5,779 nt of DNA, taken from assembly GCA_017991025.1 (NCBI GenBank), contig JAGNMT010000255.1, positions 1 to 5,779 of the forward strand, written 5' to 3'. The stretch is from Verrucomicrobiales bacterium. Its GTDB lineage: Bacteria; Verrucomicrobiota; Verrucomicrobiia; Verrucomicrobiales; DEV007. A program made the translations under genes and the position numbers. A model generated the notes under the pieces. The model ran no database searches, had not been told where the DNA came from, and saw only the letters and a program-made list of their open reading frames with translations. Of this stretch, positions 1 through 5,779 are shown one piece after another (position 1 is the stretch's first letter; every line of letters starts with the position of its first letter).

Positions 1-2
1 TT

Positions 3-419
3 CGCATGGGAGCCTTTCTGCGGAAGGACGCGGCGGGCATTGCCTCCGATATGGATTACTGCTTTCATGTTTTCCCGAGATTGAAAGAACGTATCAGCCA
101 GCTTGCCGGGACGATGAGCGGAGGCGAACAGCAGATGCTGGCGATCGCCCGGGCGCTCATGAGCAAACCGCGCTGTCTGATGCTGGACGAGCCATCGCTC
201 GGGATCGCGCCGATCTTAGTGCGAAGCATTTTCAAACAGATTGTGACGATCAATCAGGAAAGGGGGATCACTGTCCTCCTCGTTGAGCAGAATGCCAATC
301 TGGCTCTCAGGGTTTCCTCGTTCGGGTATGTTCTGGAAACGGGTAAGGTCATTTGTGAAAACAGCGCCGAGGCCCTGCGGAGTGATCCGGTAGTGAGGGC
401 TGCGTATCTGGGGCATTGA
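3..419 (+). CDS. livF: High-affinity branched-chain amino acid ABC transporter, ATP-binding protein LivF (3' part, cut by window edge)
   Basis: This is the C-terminal ~138 residues of the LivF ATPase, which with LivG powers uptake of leucine, isoleucine and valine (or related amino acids or amides) through the LivHM permease at the cytoplasmic membrane. Counting from the Met codon at position 6, the ABC signature (SGGEQQ) is at residues 38-43, Walker B with its catalytic Glu (LMLDEP) at 58-63, the D-loop SLG at 64-66, and the switch region reads VEQN at 93-96. Gln in place of the switch His is usual in LivF and separates it from LivG (VEHD). The end, RAAYLGH, is the classic LivF terminus. The frame is open to the left edge, so the Met at 6 is internal; about 100 residues including Walker A are missing when compared with the usual ~235. 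It is probably the last gene of a liv operon. The substrate is not certain: UrtE-type urea importers are close relatives. Confidence 0.93.
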   Translation, partial: RMGAFLRKDAAGIASDMDYCFHVFPRLKERISQLAGTMSGGEQQMLAIARALMSKPRCLMLDEPSLGIAPILVRSIFKQIVTINQERGITVLLVEQNANLALRVSSFGYVLETGKVICENSAEALRSDPVVRAAYLGH

Positions 420-580
420 GGTTGGCGCTTGATCGGGGTGCAGGGTCTCCGGGGGGCTGATGTTGAACTTTTTCTGCTTGCTGCCGTTACCCGATGGTCG
501 TTTAGAGGACTGATTTTCCTCCGGTTGAAGCATCAATTGTGAAAATGCCGACATTTTTCTGACTTTTCGAACCCATCCTC

Positions 581-609
581 TTGCAAATAGCCGTCGTAAT
601 GGTTAAGAA
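581..609 (+). promoter_or_regulatory. Weak candidate sigma-70-like promoter for sdhCAB
   Basis: TTGCAA at 581-586 and TAAGAA at 604-609 are separated by 17 bp, the ideal spacing, but match the -35 and -10 consensus at only 4 of 6 and 3 of 6 positions. Transcription from here would begin at or next to the sdhC ATG, giving a nearly leaderless mRNA. The 197-bp gap between livF and sdhC is the obvious place for the operon promoter, but this exact site is a guess. Confidence 0.18.
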
Positions 610-616
610 ACCGTAA

Positions 617-1375
617 ATGAACGCGCTTGGCAAAACACTCTGCCGATTTTGGGCTTCCTCCATTGGGAGAAAGCTGATCGTCGCTATCACGGGCATCATG
701 CTCGTTGGATTCCTTCTGGGTCACATGACGGGGAATCTCCTCGTCTTTCAGGGACGGGAGGATCTCAACGAGTATGCGGAGTTTCTTCACAGTTTCATTC
801 ACGGTTGGGGCATCTGGCTGGCGAGACTCGGGATCCTCGGGGCCTTCGTTCTGCACATCGCGGCCACCATTTCCCTGACCGCACAGAACCGTGCCGCCCG
901 TTCCTCGCAGTATGCCTGTGACACCACGGTGCAGGCATCGAGGAGTTCACGCATCATGATCTGGAGCGGTCTCACCGTGATCGCCTTTGTCATCTTTCAC
1001 ATCTTTCATTTTACCGTGCGTCTCGATCCGGCCCTCGCGGCGATGAAGGTCCCCGGACATCCGGAGCAGCACGATGTCTACGGCATGGTGATTGCCGGAT
1101 TTAAGAATCCGCTCATTGTGCTTTTTTACATCGTCTCCATTTCTCTTTTGTGCTCTCACCTCAGCCACGGCATCGCCTCGATCTTTCAGACGCTGGGGCT
1201 TCGAAGCGAGAAGACCCGGGTTCCGGTAAAAGTGTTAGGGCTTGCGGTCTCCGTCATCCTCTGGCTCGGATTTCTTTCGATTCCCTTTCTCGTCGTGACG
1301 GGTGTTCTTGAGGACGATGGGGCCGCGCCCGCCGCCGCTCATTCTCAGATAACCAGCGAGCCCGCCAAGTCCTGA
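617..1375 (+). CDS. sdhC: Succinate dehydrogenase/fumarate reductase cytochrome b subunit (b558 family, type B)
   Basis: This 252-residue integral membrane protein anchors SdhAB to the membrane and passes electrons to quinone. Five hydrophobic segments are visible at about residues 19-44, 63-89, 112-135, 158-186 and 203-229, as in the single-subunit di-haem anchors of Bacillus subtilis SdhC and Wolinella FrdC; there is no sdhD. The opening SSIGRKLIVAITGIML and the GHMTGNL motif are typical of the b558 family. The best haem-ligand candidates, one per helix I, II, III and IV, are H36, H80, H128 (or H131) and H181 (or H184). The HLSHG...FQTLG motif at 181-194 is also a family hallmark. By alignment from memory, the position of Wolinella Glu180 is C179 here, so that enzyme's proton path is probably absent. 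The last 20 residues form an Ala/Ser-rich tail. It is the first gene of sdhCAB, 37 bp before sdhA. The start codon directly follows a TAA; no Shine-Dalgarno motif is evident. Confidence 0.93.
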   Translation: MNALGKTLCRFWASSIGRKLIVAITGIMLVGFLLGHMTGNLLVFQGREDLNEYAEFLHSFIHGWGIWLARLGILGAFVLHIAATISLTAQNRAARSSQYACDTTVQASRSSRIMIWSGLTVIAFVIFHIFHFTVRLDPALAAMKVPGHPEQHDVYGMVIAGFKNPLIVLFYIVSISLLCSHLSHGIASIFQTLGLRSEKTRVPVKVLGLAVSVILWLGFLSIPFLVVTGVLEDDGAAPAAAHSQITSEPAKS

Positions 1376-1412
1376 TCCCTCCTCCTATTTTGAACTCCCA
1401 CTGAATCTGATC

Positions 1413-3419
1413 ATGGCATCCAAAGATTCCCCTAACGTAGCTTCCAACAGCACCCTGAACTCCGCTGTCCCGGAAGGGCCTCTCCCCGAGAAGTGGACGA
1501 AATACAAGGCCAAGGCCAAGCTGATCAACCCGGCGAACAAGCGGAAGTATTCCGTGATCGTTGTCGGTTCGGGGCTTGCCGGAGGAGCCGCCGCCGCAAC
1601 GCTATCGGAGCTCGGTTATCAGGTGAAATGTTTTTGTCATCTCGACAGTCCGCGCCGGGCCCACTCCATCGCTGCCCAGGGCGGGATCAACGGGGCGAAG
1701 AACTACCAGAACGACGGCGACTCGGTCTGGCGCCTTTTTTACGACACGATCAAGGGCGGAGACTTCCGTTCGCGTGAGGCCAACGTGCACCGTCTTGCTG
1801 AGATCAGTCTTCAGATCATAGATCAGTGTGTCGCCCAGGGGGTGCCTTTCGCCCGGGAATACGGTGGTGCTCTTGCCAACCGTTCTTTTGGAGGCGCGCA
1901 GGTCAGCCGGACGTTCTATGCTCGTGGCCAAACCGGTCAGCAGTTGCTCCTCGGTTGTTACCAGGCGCTCGAAAAGGAGATCTCGAAGGGTGGGGTGAAG
2001 ATGTACACACGGACCGAGATGCTCGACCTCGTGGTCGTTGACGGTCATGCCAAGGGCATTGTGGTGCGCGACCTCGTCACCGGTGAACTCACGAGCCATG
2101 CCGCCGATGCCGTGATTCTCGCGACGGGCGGCTATGGCAATGTCTTTTTCCTTTCGACGAACGCGATGGGCTGCAACGTCACCGCAGCCCTGCGGGCGAA
2201 CAAGCGCGGTGCCTACATGGCGAATCCCTGCTTCACACAGATCCACCCGACCTGTATTCCGGTGAGTGGCGACTACCAGAGCAAGCTCACCCTCATGTCC
2301 GAGTCACTCCGCAACGACGGACGTATCTGGGTGCCGAAGTCGAAGGAGGACGCGGCGAAGATCCGCAACGGGCAGCTCAAGGCGACCGATATTCCCGAGG
2401 AGGCGCGCGACTACTACCTCGAGCGAAAGTATCCTTCTTTCGGTAACCTTGCCCCGCGCGACATTTCCTCGCGTTCCGCCAAGGAGGCCTGTGACGAGGG
2501 CCGCGGAGTCGCCAAAACCGGGCTCGGGGTTTACCTCGATTTCAGCGACGCGATCAAGCGCCTCGGCAAGGAAACAATCAAGGCCCGTTACGGGAATCTC
2601 TTCCAGATGTATGAAAAGATCTCCGGCGAGGATCCCTACGAGCTGCCGATGAAGATCTACCCGGCCGTTCACTACACCATGGGCGGACTCTGGGTTGACT
2701 ACAATCTGATGTCGAACGTGCCCGGACTGCACGTCCTCGGCGAGGCGAATTTCTCCGACCACGGGGCCAACCGCCTCGGAGCGAGCGCCCTCATGCAGGG
2801 CCTCGCCGACGGGTATTTCGTCATTCCCGCGACTCTTCCGAATTACCTCGCCGGTCAGAAAGCCGGATCAGTCAAGACCGACGCACCCGAGTTCAAACAG
2901 GTCGAGGCCGAGGTGAAGGAGCGCATCAATCAACTCATGTCAGTGAAGGGCACTAAGTCCGTAGACAGTTTTCACCGCGAGCTCGGCATGCTGGTTTGGG
3001 ACAAGTGCGGCATGGCCCGGACGGACGAAGGACTGAAAGAGGCTCTCGCAAAGATCCCGAAAATCCGGGAGGATTTCTGGAAGAATGTCATGGTTCCCGG
3101 CAGTGCCGGGAGTACGAACATGGAGCTTGAGAAGGCCTGGCGTGTCGCCGATTTCATCGATTTCGCCGAGATCATGTGCCACGACGCCCTCGCTCGTGAA
3201 GAGAGTTGCGGGGGCCATTTCCGTGAGGAATACCAGTTCACCAACGACGACGAAGATGTGAAGAACGGCTACACAAATCCGGGCGAGGCAAAACGTCGCG
3301 ACGAGAAGTTTGCCCACGTCTCCGCCTGGGAATTCAAGGGACCCGGCGTTCCTCCTGTCCTCCACAAAGAAGCTCTCGAATACGAGGCGGTCGAACTCAG
3401 CGTCCGCAGTTACAAGTGA
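1413..3419 (+). CDS. sdhA: Succinate dehydrogenase/fumarate reductase flavoprotein subunit
   Basis: This 668-residue FAD subunit oxidises succinate to fumarate on the cytoplasmic side of the membrane complex. A ~46-residue N-terminal extension (first 20 residues Ser/Asn-rich, then EGPLPEKW) precedes the Rossmann FAD motif VVGSGLAGGAAA at 50-61. H84 in HSIAAQGG is the expected covalent FAD attachment site. The dicarboxylate site is intact: H278 (HPT), S296-E297, the catalytic proton-shuttle R349 (APRDISSR), H420 (AVHYTMGG) and R454 (GANRLGAS). The C-terminal helical region continues to the end without breaks. Length and motifs fit the long SdhA type seen in Bacteroidota and Verrucomicrobiota rather than the ~590-residue proteobacterial type. 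It lies between sdhC and sdhB with short gaps, so it is co-transcribed. The ATG at 1413 is the only sensible start; no clear ribosome binding site precedes it. Sequence alone does not set the direction (dehydrogenase or fumarate reductase). Confidence 0.97.
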   Translation: MASKDSPNVASNSTLNSAVPEGPLPEKWTKYKAKAKLINPANKRKYSVIVVGSGLAGGAAAATLSELGYQVKCFCHLDSPRRAHSIAAQGGINGAKNYQNDGDSVWRLFYDTIKGGDFRSREANVHRLAEISLQIIDQCVAQGVPFAREYGGALANRSFGGAQVSRTFYARGQTGQQLLLGCYQALEKEISKGGVKMYTRTEMLDLVVVDGHAKGIVVRDLVTGELTSHAADAVILATGGYGNVFFLSTNAMGCNVTAALRANKRGAYMANPCFTQIHPTCIPVSGDYQSKLTLMSESLRNDGRIWVPKSKEDAAKIRNGQLKATDIPEEARDYYLERKYPSFGNLAPRDISSRSAKEACDEGRGVAKTGLGVYLDFSDAIKRLGKETIKARYGNLFQMYEKISGEDPYELPMKIYPAVHYTMGGLWVDYNLMSNVPGLHVLGEANFSDHGANRLGASALMQGLADGYFVIPATLPNYLAGQKAGSVKTDAPEFKQVEAEVKERINQLMSVKGTKSVDSFHRELGMLVWDKCGMARTDEGLKEALAKIPKIREDFWKNVMVPGSAGSTNMELEKAWRVADFIDFAEIMCHDALAREESCGGHFREEYQFTNDDEDVKNGYTNPGEAKRRDEKFAHVSAWEFKGPGVPPVLHKEALEYEAVELSVRSYK

Positions 3420-3465
3420 GCCCCGTTCCTAACTCTATCCGAAACCGAATTTTCCCCGACCTGTC

Positions 3466-4221
3466 ATGAACCTGACTCTCAAAGTGTGGCGCCAGAGCAG
3501 TCCGAATGCCACCGGACGCATCGAGACCTACGAGGCGAAGGACATTCCTTCCGAGGCCTCCTTCCTTGAGATGCTCGACATCGTCAACACCGGCATCATC
3601 GAGTCGGGAGGTGATCCTATCCATTTCGACCACGACTGCCGTGAAGGCATCTGCGGTGCTTGCTCGCTTGCGATCAACGGCGTTCCCCACAGCAAGGAGA
3701 GCGGCATCACGACCTGTCAGGTTCACATGCGCAAGTTCCGCGAGGGTGACACCATTTGGATCGAGCCGTTCCGGGCCCGCGCCTTTCCCGTGATTAAAGA
3801 TCTCATGGTCGATCGCTCCGCCTTCGATCGCATCATCGCTGCGGGAGGTTTTATCGATGTGCGCACCGGCTCGGCCCCTGAGGCCAACTCCATCCCCATC
3901 GGCAAGGAAGACGCCGATGCCGCGTTCGACGCGGCCACCTGCATCGGTTGTGGTGCCTGTGTTGCCGCCTGCAAGAACGCCAGCGCCATGCTCTTTGTCG
4001 GAGCCAAGGCCGCCCACCTCAATATCCTTCCTCAAGGTCACACGGAGAAAGACCATCGCGTCCTCGCCATGGTCCGGCAGATGGACGCCGAGGGATTTGG
4101 CAATTGTACAAACCAGTACGAGTGTGAGGCCGTTTGTCCGAAAGAGATCAGCGTCGCCGTCATCTCGAAGCTCAATCGCGACTATGCCGCCGCAGCGGTG
4201 CGCGAGGCGGTTGCAGATTGA
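3466..4221 (+). CDS. sdhB: Succinate dehydrogenase/fumarate reductase iron-sulfur subunit
   Basis: This 251-residue subunit carries electrons from FAD in SdhA to the haem and quinone sites of SdhC through three iron-sulfur clusters. The N-terminal ferredoxin domain has the [2Fe-2S] ligands C58, C63, C66 and C84 (DCREGICGAC...TTC). The C-terminal domain has C159, C162, C165 and C224 for [4Fe-4S] and C169, C214 and C220 for [3Fe-4S]; spacings match E. coli SdhB (149/152/155/159 and 206/212/216) very closely. Length is normal for the single-anchor type (~250). It follows sdhA by 46 bp and ends the operon. The region just after it, and possibly its last few codons, resembles an internal part of the same gene (see the pseudogene entry), so the extreme C-terminus after the NRDY motif may have been reshaped by a duplication. 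No Shine-Dalgarno motif is seen before the ATG. Confidence 0.96.
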   Translation: MNLTLKVWRQSSPNATGRIETYEAKDIPSEASFLEMLDIVNTGIIESGGDPIHFDHDCREGICGACSLAINGVPHSKESGITTCQVHMRKFREGDTIWIEPFRARAFPVIKDLMVDRSAFDRIIAAGGFIDVRTGSAPEANSIPIGKEDADAAFDAATCIGCGACVAACKNASAMLFVGAKAAHLNILPQGHTEKDHRVLAMVRQMDAEGFGNCTNQYECEAVCPKEISVAVISKLNRDYAAAAVREAVAD

Positions 4222-4222
4222 T

Positions 4223-4329
4223 GCCGGATCAAGCGTGCCCATCATCGGCAAGGAGGTCCCAACGAGTCCTTTGAGACCGCGTCCTGCATTGAATGCGGGG
4301 CCTCCGTTGCCGTCTGGACAAGCATACGC
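4223..4329 (+). pseudogene. Decayed fragment of a second sdhB (region around the [4Fe-4S] motif)
   Basis: This stretch is a degraded copy of the sdhB segment at about 3856-3975. One frame (from 4223) reads AGSSVPIIGKEV, resembling sdhB TGS...NSIPIGKED. One base is then missing and the similarity goes on in another frame (from 4261) as NESFETASCIECGASVAV, resembling sdhB DAAFDAATCIGCGACVAA. From GGC of the GKE codons to the first cluster Cys is 39 bases in sdhB but 38 here, which confirms the frameshift. Over the 42 bases around the Cys motif I count 29 matches. The cysteines equivalent to C165 and C169 have become Ser and Trp, and a stop follows at 4330, so no working iron-sulfur domain could be made. 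Similarity may start slightly upstream, across the sdhB stop codon (frame from 4205: LQIDAGSS against FIDVRTGS). It is either a relic of an older paralogue or a partial tandem duplication. Confidence 0.75.
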
Positions 4330-4362
4330 TGAGGCAACTGCTCGCTAATTTGAAGCATACGC
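4320..4362 (+). repeat. Short direct repeat, AAGCATACGC twice
   Basis: The 10-mer AAGCATACGC occurs at 4320-4329 and again at 4353-4362, 33 bp apart, starting exactly where similarity to sdhB fades. It could be a scar of the rearrangement that made the fragment, or chance. Nothing else recognisable lies between the copies. Confidence 0.4.
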
Positions 4363-4392
4363 CGGGAAGGTGAGGAGGCGGATTTGAGCAGA

Positions 4393-4424
4393 CCCGCGCT
4401 ATCGCGCTATCGCGCTATCGCGGG
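4393..4424 (+). repeat. Symmetric hairpin built from three tandem CGCGCTAT units
   Basis: Three exact 8-bp units (CGCGCTAT at 4395-4402, 4403-4410 and 4411-4418) are closed by CGCGGG. Because CGCG and TA are self-complementary, the array folds back on itself: CCCGCG 4393-4398 pairs with CGCGGG 4419-4424, TA 4400-4401 with TA 4416-4417, and CGCG 4403-4406 with CGCG 4411-4414. This leaves two single C/T mismatches and a CTAT loop at 4407-4410. It sits between the sdhB remnant and the next gene. A run of four T at 4431-4434, six bases after the stem, makes it a poor but possible terminator for sdhCAB; it would also stop or slow transcription from the other strand. It may equally be a slippage-prone microsatellite. 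Confidence 0.7.
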
Positions 4425-4468
4425 ATCGCCTTTTCCCGGCCCATGACGCTATGTTGCGGGTATCCCCT

Positions 4469-5479
4469 ATGAAAACTCTCTGCTGCTATCTATTTTTGTT
4501 CACCACGACTGCCACTGCTGTTTTTTCCCAGGACCAGCCGCAACCTAAACCTCTCCGTGCGGGGATCATCGGGCTCGACACGTCGCACGTGCCGGCCTTC
4601 ACCAAGCTGTTTAATGATTCGAAAGCAGAGGGTGACCTCGCCGGGATCACGATCGTCGCCGGATATCCCGGCGGCACGGACATGCCGGCGAGCAAAGATC
4701 GGGTCGCAAAATTCACGGAGCAGGTGAAAGGCATGGGTGTCGAGATCGTGGACACGATTCCGCAACTGCTCGAGAAGGTCGACGTCGTACTCCTTGAGAG
4801 TGTCGATGGTCGTATTCACTTGCAGGAAGCGAGGGAAATTTTCAAATCGGGCAAGCCTGTCTTTATTGACAAACCGGTCGGCGGGAATCTTCCGGAGACA
4901 CTTGCGATTTTCGGACTCGCGAGGAAACATCAGGTCGCGTTCTTTTCCAGTTCCTCGACCCGTTTCGGGGAGGGACTCGTGGCGCTGGAGGGAAATGCGG
5001 AGCTCGGCGATATTCTCGGCGCTACGACCTGGGGGCCATGTTCCTATCAAAGCGGCACACCGGATCTCTTTTTTTACGCGATCCACGGGATCGAGGCGCT
5101 CTACACCATCATGGGCCAGGGGTGCGAAACCGTTTCGCGGGTGAAAGGCCCGGTGCATGATCAGGTCTCCGGCACCTGGAAGGACGGGCGTTTTGGTGTC
5201 TACCGGGGTATTGTCAAAGGCAAGGCCGACTTCGGGGCTACGATCTATGGCAGCAAGAGCATCGTTCAGGTCGCGGAGTCACCCAATTACAAATTGCTCT
5301 GCCTGCAGATCGCCAAATTTTTCCGCACTGGTATTGCGCCGGTGAGCGAGGAGGAAACGATCGAACTCTTCACTTTCATGGAAGCCGCCGACGAGAGTAT
5401 CCGTCAGGGTGGCAAGGCGGTGGCGTTGGCAGAAGTGCTTGAGAAAGCGAAAGCAGAGGCGGCTAAGCTGGTTCAATAA
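4469..5479 (+). CDS. Exported Gfo/Idh/MocA-like oxidoreductase family protein
   Basis: This is a 336-residue protein. I chose the ATG at 4469 because it gives a clean Sec-type signal peptide (MKTLCCYLFLFTTTATAVFS, probable cleavage near residue 20); the in-frame ATG at 4451 would add six residues before it. The mature part resembles the Gfo/Idh/MocA family, NAD(P)-dependent sugar and inositol dehydrogenases with an N-terminal Rossmann domain. The loop after strand 1 reads GIIGLDTSH (32-40), with Asp37 and His40 where the classical motif has glycines. The family's (E/D)KP motif is present as FIDKPVGG (132-139), giving the catalytic Lys135, and IHGIEALYTIMG (205-216) supplies the usual active-site His206. 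The substrate is unknown. The signal peptide has no twin-arginine, so a folded, cofactor-loaded Tat export like that of Zymomonas Gfo is unlikely. A signal-peptide-bearing sialidase-like gene follows 27 bp later and is probably co-transcribed. No Shine-Dalgarno motif is clear. Confidence 0.8.
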   Translation: MKTLCCYLFLFTTTATAVFSQDQPQPKPLRAGIIGLDTSHVPAFTKLFNDSKAEGDLAGITIVAGYPGGTDMPASKDRVAKFTEQVKGMGVEIVDTIPQLLEKVDVVLLESVDGRIHLQEAREIFKSGKPVFIDKPVGGNLPETLAIFGLARKHQVAFFSSSSTRFGEGLVALEGNAELGDILGATTWGPCSYQSGTPDLFFYAIHGIEALYTIMGQGCETVSRVKGPVHDQVSGTWKDGRFGVYRGIVKGKADFGATIYGSKSIVQVAESPNYKLLCLQIAKFFRTGIAPVSEEETIELFTFMEAADESIRQGGKAVALAEVLEKAKAEAAKLVQ

Positions 5480-5506
5480 TAAAACAGCTCACCCGATCTG
5501 GATTTC

Positions 5507-5779
5507 ATGCGCCCCTTCCTTTTCCTTTTCCCTGCCTTGCTGATCGTTGCTTCGGTACGGGCTCAGTCAACGGACTCACCTCCTCAGGTCACCGTTGGCA
5601 AGATTCGTCGGGTCTTTCATAACGGTGAGCACAATGCTTTCACCGATCTGTGCCGGTTTCGGGACCAGCTTTACTTGACCTTCCGGAGTTGTCCGGATGG
5701 CCACATGGTTCATCCCACTGCCTCGACCATTGTCATGCGTAGTGCGGATGAAGGGGTGACCTGGGAGGAGGTGCATAGG
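5507..5779 (+). CDS. Exported sialidase/BNR-repeat-like protein (5' part, cut by window edge)
   Basis: The open frame from the ATG at 5507 runs off the right edge after 91 codons without a stop. It begins with a Sec signal peptide (MRPFLFLFPALLIVASVRAQ, likely cleavage after SVRA or RAQ). The mature part has the pattern VFHNGEHNAFTDLCRFRDQLYLTFR (in two pieces, residues 37-49 and 50-60), typical of the first blade of a beta-propeller. It is followed by a perfect Asp-box, S79-x-D81-x-G83-x-T85-W86, as found in sialidases and other BNR proteins. Such proteins hydrolyse or bind terminal sugars of glycans outside the cytoplasm; with only the first blade visible, catalytic activity cannot be claimed. 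It lies 27 bp after the exported Gfo/Idh/MocA-like gene, which suggests a shared role in glycan or sugar processing. The remaining blades lie beyond the window. Confidence 0.8.
   Translation, partial: MRPFLFLFPALLIVASVRAQSTDSPPQVTVGKIRRVFHNGEHNAFTDLCRFRDQLYLTFRSCPDGHMVHPTASTIVMRSADEGVTWEEVHR

Noticed and set aside
505..521. Possible hairpin GAGGA / TCCTC between livF and sdhC
   Set aside because: The stem is only five pairs with no T run behind it, too weak to call a terminator for livF.
1602..2246. 214-codon open frame on the minus strand opposite sdhA
   Set aside because: Same situation: it lies wholly inside sdhA, which is intact and conserved over this stretch.
3397..4251. 284-codon open frame on the minus strand opposite sdhB
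   Set aside because: It is the antisense shadow of a highly conserved gene in GC-rich DNA; its translation shows no recognisable domain, and all convincing genes lie on the other strand.
4250..4257. Perfect Shine-Dalgarno-like AAGGAGGT after sdhB
   Set aside because: It is made by the Gly-Lys-Glu-Val codons of the sdhB remnant, and no start codon with an open frame lies at a suitable distance behind it.
3857..4348. 163-codon open frame overlapping the end of sdhB in another frame
   Set aside because: It is an Arg/Pro/Ser-rich shadow of sdhB and the sdhB remnant; sdhB itself has all its ligands and family motifs.
4451..4468. Alternative upstream start for the Gfo/Idh/MocA-like gene
   Set aside because: It would place six extra residues in front of a standard signal peptide that begins ideally with Met-Lys at 4469; it cannot be excluded completely.
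5576..5776. 66-codon open frame on the minus strand at the right edge
   Set aside because: It lies opposite the sialidase-like gene, whose signal peptide and exact Asp-box make the plus-strand frame far more convincing.

Overview
The window looks like a bacterial chromosome fragment of moderately high GC. All genes read on the + strand. The long N-terminal extension and motif pattern of the succinate dehydrogenase flavoprotein, the single-subunit five-helix SdhC, and a neighbouring pair of secreted Gfo/Idh/MocA-like and sialidase-like proteins together suggest the Planctomycetota/Verrucomicrobiota group, most likely Verrucomicrobiota. This placement is an inference from gene content and style, because there is no rRNA or other phylogenetic marker here.

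Layout: (1) positions 1-419 hold the 3' end of livF, the second ATPase of a branched-chain amino acid ABC importer, cut by the window edge. (2) Positions 420-616 are non-coding and probably carry the promoter of the next operon. (3) Positions 617-4221 hold a complete sdhCAB operon encoding a type-B (one large membrane subunit, probably di-haem) succinate:quinone oxidoreductase, in the usual order cytochrome b, flavoprotein, iron-sulfur protein, with gaps of 37 and 46 bp. (4) Positions 4222-4450 contain no intact gene. They hold a decayed, frameshifted second copy of an internal piece of sdhB directly behind the functional sdhB, then a short direct repeat and a symmetric 8-bp tandem repeat that folds into a hairpin. 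(5) Positions 4469-5479 encode an exported Gfo/Idh/MocA-like protein with an altered nucleotide-binding motif. (6) From 5507 to the right edge runs the start of an exported sialidase/BNR-like protein with a perfect Asp-box.

How they work together: SdhCAB links the TCA cycle (succinate to fumarate) to the membrane quinone pool. The last two genes are 27 bp apart, both have signal peptides, and probably form a separate unit acting on carbohydrate or glycoconjugate substrates in the cell envelope. LivF belongs to an operon lying mostly upstream. No Shine-Dalgarno motif is evident before any start codon in the window.

I found no CRISPR array, RNA gene, insertion sequence, phage gene or defence system. 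The most distinctive signals are the sdhB remnant, the hairpin-forming repeat, and the exported oxidoreductase-like protein that keeps its catalytic Lys and His but not the classical glycine motif.
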